A stretch of 64,000 bases of DNA. Source: Candidatus Thorarchaeota archaeon (GTDB taxonomy: Archaea > Asgardarchaeota > Thorarchaeia > Thorarchaeales > Thorarchaeaceae). The position numbers and the translations under genes were made by a program. Where the stretch lies: positions 62,001 to 126,000 of the forward strand of contig DXJO01000018.1 in assembly GCA_019057475.1 (NCBI GenBank), given 5' to 3'. Below the pieces are notes generated by a model, which ran no database searches, was not told where the DNA came from, and saw nothing but the letters and a program-made list of their open reading frames with translations. The stretch's first letter is position 1; each line of letters starts with the position of its first letter. Shown one piece after another: positions 25,283 through 32,880 of the stretch.

Positions 25283-26035
25283 CTAGTGATTTGCTTCCAC
25301 TTTGAAGCTAAGTGATTCGAGCAAAGTTCGGATGTCTGCAAGGATTTGTACTCTCTGAACTTCATCTAGAAACCCCTCTATTGTAAAGCTCACGTGGATT
25401 GTCACACCCTCATCTTTTTTCCCACCTGTCTTCTTTGCACTCATGAAACCGACTTGGATTTCTCGTGATTCTTCCGGAGCGATCTCATCTGCGGCCTCTT
25501 GGCCCAAATCAATTTGCTTATTGAAGCTCACGACATTGTCAGGGTCAATCGAAACAATTTGAACTAGTATTAGGAGTTCAATCAGAGTTGTTGCACCCAT
25601 AACTGCATTAGTCGTATCCACCGACTTTCCCGAATCCTCAACGACGCGTCTGATCACGTTCTCTCTAGTTTCCTGTTCAACGTGGAAGAGATAATCGAGT
25701 AATGGACGCCCTTCGGTCCATTCTAGAAGAAGGCTTCGCAAGATTTCATTGAACTTCTCATCTTTTCGATAGTCAATCATCTGCGCCGCCTTCTGCCCAA
25801 TATCGGTTAGACGATTCTGTTGTCCTTCTTTCCTAAGTATACCAATCTGGGTAAGGAAGGAACTCTGGTTGGATACTACCTTCGCCTTGCTTTCGAGTTT
25901 CGCATCACTACTTATTCGAGATGCCACCTCTTTGGTCGTACGTGCACTCTCATGACCCCTAGCACGGTTCCATGCGGCAATGACATCAAGTAACCCACTC
26001 AAAGAAACACCATATGGGATTGCCATTTTGTCCAT
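25283..26035 (-). CDS. Hypothetical DNA-binding-like protein (DUF5343-like)
   Basis: A 250-residue protein. Its first ~110 residues (MAIPYGVSLSGLLDVIAAW, then SNQSSFLTQIGILRKEGQ and RLTDIGQKAAQMI) look like the winged-helix arrangement of DUF5343-type proteins, which often neighbour defence genes. The C-terminal ~60 residues are a beta-rich VTIHVSFTIEGFLDEVQ segment that could oligomerise. GGTGGAG lies 8 bases before the ATG. It is the first gene of a two-gene unit with the HDR-domain protein. Confidence 0.6.
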   Translation of the reverse strand: MDKMAIPYGVSLSGLLDVIAAWNRARGHESARTTKEVASRISSDAKLESKAKVVSNQSSFLTQIGILRKEGQQNRLTDIGQKAAQMIDYRKDEKFNEILRSLLLEWTEGRPLLDYLFHVEQETRENVIRRVVEDSGKSVDTTNAVMGATTLIELLILVQIVSIDPDNVVSFNKQIDLGQEAADEIAPEESREIQVGFMSAKKTGGKKDEGVTIHVSFTIEGFLDEVQRVQILADIRTLLESLSFKVEANH

Positions 26036-26361
26036 GCTTTGCTCTCCACCTCGTACTCCTGTTGTTCATATTCATTTTCTATGATTTCTTAATAGCATTG
26101 CGGAACTAAACGAGCCCAGATATGGCTAGTGATACAATGGCTGCATTTCTGCAATAAGCGTTTCTCTTGCAGGGCGCATGCTCCAAGTACGGTATGCTTA
26201 ACTTGACTATTAATCAATTATAGTTGTAGGCCTTGACTCAAAGGTGGAATCAGGAATCTGTTTCGACCAGAAACGCATGAATATGAACATGACATGCATG
26301 GCCAATTGACTTGGATTGATACCTTCAGTGAAAAACGGCTCTGAGGTTTCAAAGTATCTGT
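26036..26361. other. Gene-free stretch upstream of the winged-helix operon
   Basis: No gene seen. An ACTAT/ATAGT inverted pair at about 26204-26222 resembles the arms of the redox palindromes at 11425 and 12513, but the match is short. Confidence 0.3.
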
Positions 26362-26447
26362 GGATGGCCAGTCACTGCTTGTATAGTTCAACTATACATC
26401 TGGAGAAGCAGATGTAGTTCTGACCATCAGACGATGAGAGGCTCATC
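26362..26447 (-). repeat. Dispersed hairpin element, copy D
   Basis: The best-formed copy. It has the perfect palindrome GTATAGTTCAACTATAC (26381-26397), the box GGAGAAGCAGATGTAGTTCT, and a second stem GATGAG/CTCATC (26433-26447). It lies just after the end of the 26489 gene on the minus strand. Confidence 0.5.
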
Positions 26448-26488
26448 TTCTCGCCCACTCTTTCTTTCCAACGAAGGGAAAGTAGGGC

Positions 26489-26830
26489 CTAATCCTTCGC
26501 CTTTTCCGAGAAGTAGCCTTCCCTCGTCATTATCTCTTTTGTAGCTCTGCTGCTAGGTCCATCACCTCTGGCTACAAAGACACCAACATCCTTGCCAACC
26601 TCTTTAGCTATCTCTGCAACATCAGCGTGCCTGAACCCTGGGCAGAGGAGGATCGAATGAATACCCTCTTCTTTCACAAGATTTCTACTCACTTCGACCG
26701 CCTGAGCCTGATTTCTGACCACCCTCACATGAAGGCTGTACATGGATGTTTCCACTTTGCATTTGTGTTTCCCTGGCTCTGCATCAGGAGCATGGGCAAG
26801 AAAGAGCACTTTGAAAGCCAAATTCATCAT
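26489..26830 (-). CDS. DUF6506-like protein
   Basis: A 113-residue protein with the pattern of DUF6506. An N-terminal strand (FKVLFLAHAPDAEPGKHKC) is followed by a strand and helix (LHVRVVRNQAQAVEVSRNLV), then EGIHSILLCPGFRHADVAEIAKEVG, where family members usually have an ELCGGFG phrase. It then ends with GVFVARGDG. The role of the family is unknown. AGGAGG lies just before two consecutive ATG codons, so the start may be one codon later. It stands alone. Confidence 0.65.
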   Translation of the reverse strand: MMNLAFKVLFLAHAPDAEPGKHKCKVETSMYSLHVRVVRNQAQAVEVSRNLVKEEGIHSILLCPGFRHADVAEIAKEVGKDVGVFVARGDGPSSRATKEIMTREGYFSEKAKD

Positions 26831-26992
26831 CTCCTCCTGTAATCTACTCGTTCAATCCAATGGATAATGGAACTGATGATATAAAATAGTCTATGCAGCA
26901 ATCCCCGATAATGGTGAGTTGTCAAAGAAACGAGTAACTTGCAGATGCAAAAGCTTGATCTCATCACATTGTGATTGTGTTTCTTATGAAGA

Positions 26993-27124
26993 CTAACCGA
27001 ATTTTCGGTCCACCCACACGACGAGCGGATCCCACGCACCATCAGGAAATTCAGCGTGTTTCGCACCTTCAGCGACATAGAACTCCTTCGAGTCCGAGGG
27101 AATCCCCTCATGACAACCAACCAT
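26993..27124 (-). pseudogene. Fragment of an unidentified gene
   Basis: The minus strand reads MVGCHEGIPSDSKEFYVAEG, then AEFPDGAWDPLVVWVDRKFG and a TAG stop. The frame remains open upstream without a good start, and the text looks protein-like. It is probably the C-terminal remnant of a lost gene; the family is not recognised. It begins a 1.8-kb zone of decayed sequence. Confidence 0.35.
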
Positions 27125-27177
27125 TGAAGATTCACAGTAGTCACGCCAATGGAGTCTGTAGCAGCCATTAAGGGTTA

Positions 27178-27435
27178 TTGGGCCTTGTTTCCCTTTTCCT
27201 TTCTTTTCTCTACTTGCTTGCCAGTCTAATCTTTCCCGCGATTCTGTGTCTACTGATTGCCTGGCCAGCTGTGGTTAGTGGTACTCAGCAATATGTCGGT
27301 CCTCTGCCACATCAATTCATCTTGGGGATTTTGCTTGTGTGGTCAACCAATCGACGGCGAGAAACCTCCACCTGGAATGAATCGAAGGAAAAGGAATCAT
27401 GGTGGAAGAAAGACAGGCGGACATTCTCTGAATAG
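27178..27435 (+). CDS. Possible small membrane protein
   Basis: An 85-codon frame from a TTG start. The first ~55 residues hold two hydrophobic helices (LFLSFLYLLASLIFPAILCLL and FILGILLVW) and the tail is strongly basic. No ribosome site or family supports it. An overlapping frame contains a CLCGQPIDGEK stretch, so the region may instead be a frameshifted remnant. Confidence 0.25.
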   Translation: MGLVSLFLSFLYLLASLIFPAILCLLIAWPAVVSGTQQYVGPLPHQFILGILLVWSTNRRRETSTWNESKEKESWWKKDRRTFSE

Positions 27436-28152
27436 TGGATAGATCGTACGGCGTCCGAGTATCAGGCACATTGGTCAGTCAGTGGAAGGGTGAATCTTGG
27501 TGGGCAAAGCGCACAGTTACGAACGGTCAGTAAGGGTGTCTATTGGCGGGTTAGTAAGCGTGTTGTTAGAGTGATAAGTCGTGGATGGTCATGAGATTCA
27601 TGGGGGTGCTCTAACAGACACGCCCTCTTCGAGGGTCTTGTGGGTTCTCGGAGCATAGACCTCCCCGGCTGGGCCATATCTACATTGGCGTTGATGCCTC
27701 GTAGTACAATGCTCGGTCTGACGGATTCTTCTTATTGGACTGACTTGACATTTGCGAGCCCATGAAGTTTCTACCATGAGGCATAGGAAGCCGTGAGCCT
27801 TATCATGATGTGTTTGGTCGCGGGCTTCATTGTCCTCAGGGCTCGTGTGAACTCCCCATATCATGTCGCTCGAATAGCATCGACCAACATAGTTGATACT
27901 CACGCGGGACATCATTCCCTTTGGCGAGAAACAAAGAGGAAGAAGGGCAGGAAGAAGAAATGAATAAACATGCTGTACCTGCTTGAAAACTATAGCGTAT
28001 GCATGCTTGTGTAGGGTATTGTAGAACTAGTGAAAAACGCGAAAACCGCGAAAAACAAATGATATATGATATCTAAAAGTCTGGTCGCGATGGGGACTAC
28101 ACCCTCTATCGAGAACGGACACGCGCAGACGGCCTCAGAAGATGTTATCTCA
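27436..28152. other. Gene-poor stretch
   Basis: Only a weak minus-strand frame of 105 codons at 27598-27915 is present. It is basic, with scattered Cys and His (HCTTRHQRQCRYG), and I cannot support it as a gene. Around 28030-28060 the short unit GCGAAAA is repeated. Confidence 0.3.
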
Positions 28153-28255
28153 GAGTCGCGATCACGCTACACAGCAATGTTGCTGTGTCCGCCGCGACTC
28201 GCCAAGAGTAGGACTTTATCAACTCTTCAGAAAGCGAGTCTGATAAAGCATTTTT
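28153..28255 (+). other. Two strong tandem stem-loops, candidate structured RNA
   Basis: First structure: outer arms GAGTCGCG (28153-28160) and CGCGACTC (28193-28200) enclose inner arms ACACAGCAA/TTGCTGTGT separated by TG. Second structure: CTTTATCAACTC (28214-28225) pairs with GAGT-C-TGATAAAG (28236-28248) with one bulged C. A T5 run follows at 28251. Such nested pairing is unlikely by chance in 100 bases. Confidence 0.45.
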
Positions 28256-28273
28256 CCGGCGGCGACAGTGTAG

Positions 28274-28600
28274 TCATTGGATTCGTGTCTGTGATACCCC
28301 AAGTCTTCGAGCCAGTTCTGCTTGACCCGACTTAGATGCCTTCAGGAATTGAAAAGGCAATTGGATAGTCGTGCTTGATTAGTTTGAATAATTGCACATC
28401 AAATTTCAAATCAGCAACTCTAGCACTCAGGCTTTGAGGAAATCCAGTATCAAGCCACCATCGTTTCTTTCGTGGAAGGTCTTTGACAAGTTCAGTTTCA
28501 AGAACCTCACGAACTGGACAAGTTGCTCAGCGATGGCCTCGATGTCAGTCTAATGCATCTCTTCTATGGCTTCACACTCCTCCGTGACGACCTGTTGGAA
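28274..28600 (-). pseudogene. Decayed gene with frameshifts and a HTH remnant
   Basis: The minus strand carries protein-like text in successive frames. EECEAIEEMH is followed by a TAG, then TDIEAIAEQLVQF. In a shifted frame comes REVLETELVKDLPRKKRWW through FDVQLFKLIKHDYPIAFSI to a TAA at 28332. In a third frame GQAELARRLGVSQTRIQ, a clear helix-turn-helix recognition sequence, ends in a TGA at 28274. No frame has a credible start. It is best explained as an inactivated DNA-binding protein gene. Confidence 0.5.
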
Positions 28601-28653
28601 AACGAAATAAGCAAAGAAGAGAGATAGAAAACACCGAACGGAGAATTTCAAGG

Positions 28654-29847
28654 ATGCATCAATACAACCTCCTAGCTACTGTAGATATTTCCAGAGTAGC
28701 AGACACCTTCGCCCGAAATCAACTACCTAACATAGTTCTTGTTGGAAGAGAGATTCTATTACTTGAAAGGATGCGTCGCAGTGAGAAAGATGCAACCCTC
28801 TCGAAGAAAATGATTAGTCTTCACGCAAGTCATTTGAATTTAGACCAATTGCAATATCGACTAAGCTTGCAGGTTTTCCAGGACTTTCGAATGATTTCCT
28901 CATATGATGAATCAAAATTCCAATTAGAATACACAATATCCAAAGAAGTCTATGATTATGGCTACAAACGATTAGAAGGAATCGCTTCTGCAAGAGAACT
29001 AAGATTGGTTGATTATGTTGCTAGATCAATGAAGAAGCCCCAAGATATGAGTGAATTGGATGAGATTATTGATACATTCGACAAAGAATTCAGAGCGGGT
29101 TTGAAAGCTTTTGTCATTGAAACAGTAATGTCCCCGATTTTTGCAAAGAAAGAAGAGTATGCTGTGTCTTCAAGAATTTTCCGTGAAAAGAAAATCTTCA
29201 AGGAAGCAATGGATATTCTAGATGCAAATGAAGTTGGGACAATAATATCAACTCTTCAGAATAATCCTGGACTTCCTGCCCAAGAAACAGCTAAACGATT
29301 AAACCTTAAACCTTCTGATCTAGATTTACTTAGCAAATCTGGAGTAATCGATCCTTTAAATCTCACTATCTCTGGAAACACCAAAACCTATCTTTTCGGA
29401 GCCGACCTTCTTTGTGAGAAGACCAATCAAGATCATCTTGATCTTGTAAAAATGACTCTTGCTAATTTTAGGTATGCTGAACATTACTCAATGATTGCTC
29501 GCCTTCGGAGTTTGGAGAAGTTTTTCAGCTATCTACTTGATCATGGATACGCAGGAAGAGCAACCCCCATTTTGACGGATTATACTAATTTGGAAACAAC
29601 TGGTGTTCTTAGAGTGCAGAAGCTATCTGATGGGAAAGGCAGATTCTGGCTACTAAAACGTGATGTGATTCAGGATGCGTTGGATGTAATCGAAGGTTAT
29701 ACCCCTTTTCACATCGGTCCCCGCGAGGAGGGTCTATCAAGATTGGATGATGTAATTACATCTCGTATTGCTATCAAGGTGAAAGAAAGGGACACTCAGA
29801 AACGTGTAGCTGATGCAAAGCGAGAGATTGAGGAGGGTATGGTATGA
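28654..29847 (+). CDS. Hypothetical protein with winged-helix-like segment, nuclease partner
   Basis: A 397-residue, mainly helical protein that I do not recognise. A segment near residue 200-225 (NNPGLPAQETAKRLNLKPSDL) resembles a winged-helix recognition unit, and the last 120 residues include two further helical units (GRATPILTDYTNLETTGVL) that could form another. It ends in an ATGA overlap with the PD-(D/E)XK gene, so the two are translationally coupled. Both genes are AT-rich compared with neighbours, suggesting joint transfer. A plausible reading is the DNA-binding or sensor half of a two-gene nuclease system; that role is inferred. Confidence 0.7.
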   Translation: MHQYNLLATVDISRVADTFARNQLPNIVLVGREILLLERMRRSEKDATLSKKMISLHASHLNLDQLQYRLSLQVFQDFRMISSYDESKFQLEYTISKEVYDYGYKRLEGIASARELRLVDYVARSMKKPQDMSELDEIIDTFDKEFRAGLKAFVIETVMSPIFAKKEEYAVSSRIFREKKIFKEAMDILDANEVGTIISTLQNNPGLPAQETAKRLNLKPSDLDLLSKSGVIDPLNLTISGNTKTYLFGADLLCEKTNQDHLDLVKMTLANFRYAEHYSMIARLRSLEKFFSYLLDHGYAGRATPILTDYTNLETTGVLRVQKLSDGKGRFWLLKRDVIQDALDVIEGYTPFHIGPREEGLSRLDDVITSRIAIKVKERDTQKRVADAKREIEEGMV

Positions 29848-30902
29848 AATCACACGAACTGCTACAGGCACTAAAACCAGAGTTAGAAGTAGCAGATTTG
29901 TTCAGACGGCTTGGCTATTTTACGCGAGCCCATATAGATCTCTATCCTTCCGATACTTTTAGTAAGGTTTCAGATATTGATGTTTTTGGAATCCGATTTG
30001 ATGCACAACTCACCCCATCAAGAATTGTTGCTGAGGTTAAGAAAAACGAATGTGGTACAACTAATATTCTCAAGTTACATGGATTAGGGTCATATCTAGG
30101 TCGCTGTGATTGCTACTTTATTACCGGGGGAGGGAGTACGCACTGTCGTAGGGTTGCTCGTGAACTTGACATTCGGGTCGCTTCTCGTGAGAAAATTATC
30201 AGCGTAGTTGGAAAAGCACCAAGTGGATTTATTGCATCAAATCCAAAATCAATTGCCACTACATTCTCCCATCTCGAGGTGCTTAAGAAGAAAATTGATC
30301 GAGATCTCTATTGGCGGTATTTCTATCTCTGGCTTGAAAAAGACCCATATCAAAGATTATACCATCAACAAGATTTGTTTGAGTCCGCTTTAGAACATTT
30401 GGAATCTGATGAAACCCAAGCAGCTGCGAAATGGTTCAGACGCGAGTTGTTTTTACTATCTCAAATCAGCATTATGGAAGTTGCATCGGATTGCGTTGGA
30501 GTCCCTGATACAATAATTAAAAGCTATATTGAAGGCAGATTCATGAATTTAGGAACTCCAAGAAAAAGCAAGGAGAAGATTAAATCTGGAGTTGAAAAAC
30601 TGCTTTCTATCATTGATGAATTAAGTGGGAATAAGATAGAGTTTCCTGAAATTGAGATATTACCTCGATATCTACCAACATTGACAAAATTAATTCAATT
30701 TGTTTTAACCTCAGCTCGTTTTGCTCAACAATATTTACTCAGAAACAATGAACTAAACCTGCTTATGCTAGATGGAAAAGATATCGACATATCAAAAATG
30801 GTTAGCCCAGAACAGATAAAGTACATCCGCGAGTTCAATGATTTACTTGGACGAGTTATGCATAACGGACCTATCAAAGATGATTTTCGAAATTTCCTTT
30901 GA
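29844..30902 (+). CDS. PD-(D/E)XK nuclease-domain protein
   Basis: A 352-residue protein. The N-terminal domain has the restriction-endonuclease pattern: ELEVADLFRRLGYFTRAH (the leading helix of restriction-type nucleases), then VSDIDVFGIRFD with the catalytic Asp, and RIVAEVKKNE with E-x-K about 20 residues later. A further ~200 helical residues follow with no clear family. It begins 4 bases inside the upstream gene. It would be expected to cut DNA or RNA under control of its partner. The motif is intact, so the nuclease is probably active. Confidence 0.75.
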   Translation: MKSHELLQALKPELEVADLFRRLGYFTRAHIDLYPSDTFSKVSDIDVFGIRFDAQLTPSRIVAEVKKNECGTTNILKLHGLGSYLGRCDCYFITGGGSTHCRRVARELDIRVASREKIISVVGKAPSGFIASNPKSIATTFSHLEVLKKKIDRDLYWRYFYLWLEKDPYQRLYHQQDLFESALEHLESDETQAAAKWFRRELFLLSQISIMEVASDCVGVPDTIIKSYIEGRFMNLGTPRKSKEKIKSGVEKLLSIIDELSGNKIEFPEIEILPRYLPTLTKLIQFVLTSARFAQQYLLRNNELNLLMLDGKDIDISKMVSPEQIKYIREFNDLLGRVMHNGPIKDDFRNFL

Positions 30903-30983
30903 TATTGTCCCGTCAGCAATTGGGCTTGCAATGTAGTACTGGTTTCTGAATGCACTATAGGTAGTCCACGTCACAAGATCGGA

Positions 30984-31208
30984 TTGATGAAGACGGCTCT
31001 ATCGAGTCTTTCCAATCGTGCCAAAGGACTGAGATTTGTAGGCGTTGTATTCACAAGTAAGTCGACAAGTGATCCAGAGCGCCAAGGAGCTCTCAAAGAT
31101 CATGTAATCACAAGGGATGCATCGGATATCAAGTCGCTAGTGCAAATGGCCGCTGAAGCACCTAATCCAAGAAAGGTATATGCTTGGTTAGGACTTGACG
31201 TAGCCTGA
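30984..31208 (+). pseudogene. C-terminal remnant related to the 34668 nuclease-like protein
   Basis: A 74-codon frame whose text parallels the last ~70 residues of the protein at 34668-36068: LRFVGVVFTSKS against YTGIVFTSSI, the same spacing to VITRDASDIKSL against VLLDGNNLKQL, and AAEAPNPRKVYAWL against AARSPNPAAILNTL. No nuclease core precedes it. It is either a small stand-alone homologue or, more likely, the tail of a deleted gene. Confidence 0.5.
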
Positions 31209-31263
31209 TTGGAATAACCGAGTCAAATTTAGTCTGTCCGCTGAGATGTCAAGGAATGCAATT

Positions 31264-31704
31264 TCAATGGGTAGCATTTCTTAGTAGGTGCTCAATCCTG
31301 GAAATAAGCCCTTCATAGTCTGCTATTCTGTCCTCTGGCTCCTCCTCATCTCCGAAGTACGCCTTCACAGTTCCTCTGATCTGTCTTTCAGCGTAATCGA
31401 GTGTTTCTTCAACGTCATTTCGAGTGGGCACTGTCACCAGTATCCAGCTGTATACCTGATCGCCTGTCTTATCAGATCGAGCACTGAGCTGAATCTCTGG
31501 CTTGAACTTCAGTACAGGACAGACCAACTTTTCTTCATCCATCTCAAGATAGCTGCCAGCTCGGATTGCCCTCAGGCCTAGCTCCCTCGCGATTTGTCGG
31601 CTCTCTCTGAACACTATGCCCTCTCTAGTCGTGGGGTCTGGAACGAACTCAAGCGTGAACTCGCACCATGTATTTCCGAGAGATGCGCTTTCTGCCGACA
31701 ACAT
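31264..31704 (-). CDS. Hypothetical protein
   Basis: A 146-residue protein with alternating strands and helices (NTWCEFTLEFVPD, SWILVTVPTRNDVEETLDYAE) and an acidic C-terminus. No family is recognised. It starts 35 bases after the 102-residue gene on the same strand and is probably expressed with it. No cysteine pairs or membrane segments are present. Confidence 0.55.
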   Translation of the reverse strand: MLSAESASLGNTWCEFTLEFVPDPTTREGIVFRESRQIARELGLRAIRAGSYLEMDEEKLVCPVLKFKPEIQLSARSDKTGDQVYSWILVTVPTRNDVEETLDYAERQIRGTVKAYFGDEEEPEDRIADYEGLISRIEHLLRNATH

Positions 31705-31739
31705 TGCAGATATTTCCGAGTCGCCAAGCCCAGTCCAGA

Positions 31740-32048
31740 CTAGATCTCTTCGGATATGATGACCTCTAGCACATCAGAGGTTGTGGTTCCGCCAGTTGAC
31801 ACTATATTGAGTCTGCATTCCTCTTGTTGAAGGCGTTCCAGTAACTCACGAGATACTGTTTCCTTCTCGCACACGAAGATAAGGCTGCGTCTTGCAGTGA
31901 CCTCTTTTTTGGTATCTCTGCCGACTAGAAACGGTCTGTCCGCTCTCTCACACACAGCCTTTGGTTTTGCCCATATGTTCAAGGTTTCGCTTTGGATTCC
32001 GTCGTAACTAAATAACACGAAGCGGACTGATGAGGGAGAATCATGCAA
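31740..32048 (-). CDS. Hypothetical protein
   Basis: A 102-residue frame from a TTG. It contains short strands (VRFVLFSYDGI, RRSLIFVCEKE) and a Thr-rich STGGTTTSDVLEV turn. I know of no family. Its 5' end overlaps, in the opposite direction, the first copy of the gene-tail repeat, so its original N-terminus may have been altered by that insertion. Confidence 0.45.
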   Translation of the reverse strand: MHDSPSSVRFVLFSYDGIQSETLNIWAKPKAVCERADRPFLVGRDTKKEVTARRSLIFVCEKETVSRELLERLQQEECRLNIVSTGGTTTSDVLEVIISEEI

Positions 32049-32150
32049 CTAGATCCTAGAGCGCGAAAGACATATCTGGTCATCACTGACAAGGGGCGAC
32101 GTGTGGCGCAGAAGATCAGGGAGATTCAGGAGATCCTCGAGGATCCCTAG
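32043..32150 (+). pseudogene. Gene-tail repeat, copy 1: tail of a winged-helix-type regulator
   Basis: Reads KTYLVITDKGRRVAQKIREI then QEILE and a TAG, the C-terminal wing and last helix of a PadR/MarR-like regulator. It lacks the DNA-binding part. The same nucleotides recur in copy 3 (41945-42028) and, shortened, in copy 2 (34393-34433). Confidence 0.6.
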
Positions 32151-32211
32151 CAAACGATAACACAGAAGAAAGACGCCTGAGTGTCAATATGGGTTCTGTG
32201 GGAGTGATCAT

Positions 32212-32880
32212 GTGAAAGATACCGTCGAGATGGACTCACTCGGATTCCGTAGATGGCAGGACGAGTTAAGGCAAAGATTGTTTTCAACAGAGAAGGGAAT
32301 CCGAGTCCTGCTGGCGTTTGCAGGCCTACTAGGGTTTGTAGCAAGCTCGAGCGAGTTGTGGCTGACATCTTCGCTTTCATTCTTCTCTAGAATTCCTGAT
32401 TTGCCAGATGGGCTCTTGACCCCGGTCATTCTATTCTTTGTGCTCGTTATTCTCTATTGTGAGAACTGGAAAAGGATTTGTGAGCGGTGGGATTGGAAAT
32501 CAGGTATTGGGTATGGTCTGATCAGTGCAGGAGGGGATGTTCTAATCATGTGTCTGGTGACTTATGGGCTCTATCTAGGCATCGGAGAGTTGACGAGTGT
32601 GACTCTCCCCATATCATGGAAATTGTTATATCTTGCAGTCCCGCTGTCAATAGGGGAGTTCGCCTTGACCTCGATGATTTCTAACCTCTTGCAGAAAATC
32701 ATCTCTCTTGAAAAGGAAATTGATGAGGCTGGTAGAAGTTTGCAGGAGTTAGGTCAACGGGCAAGTAGAATCCCTCAGGAGGATCTGCGTACTTCTGAGC
32801 GCAGCCAGATAATCCGCGATTTTGTGAAGGACACTTCAGAACAACAGGGGGGGGAAGATGATGACAAAGAATCAGGCTGA
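32212..32880 (+). CDS. Membrane protein with C-terminal coiled coil
   Basis: A 222-residue protein with about four hydrophobic helices (around residues 26-45, 60-82, 98-122 and 125-150), then a helical, charged coiled-coil-like tail (LLQKIISLEKEIDEAGRSLQ) ending in an acidic QQGGEDDD stretch. GGGAG lies 6 bases before the GTG start. Its last 23 bases overlap the start of the TPR gene, so the two products are likely partners at the membrane. The family is not recognised. Confidence 0.65.
   Translation: MKDTVEMDSLGFRRWQDELRQRLFSTEKGIRVLLAFAGLLGFVASSSELWLTSSLSFFSRIPDLPDGLLTPVILFFVLVILYCENWKRICERWDWKSGIGYGLISAGGDVLIMCLVTYGLYLGIGELTSVTLPISWKLLYLAVPLSIGEFALTSMISNLLQKIISLEKEIDEAGRSLQELGQRASRIPQEDLRTSERSQIIRDFVKDTSEQQGGEDDDKESG

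Noticed and set aside
27598-27915. 105-codon minus-strand frame with scattered Cys/His
   Set aside because: No ribosome site, no recognisable zinc motif spacing and no family; it lies in a zone of decayed sequence.
28066-28335. 89-codon plus-strand frame
   Set aside because: It lies over the stem-loops and antisense to a helix-turn-helix remnant; the composition is not convincing.
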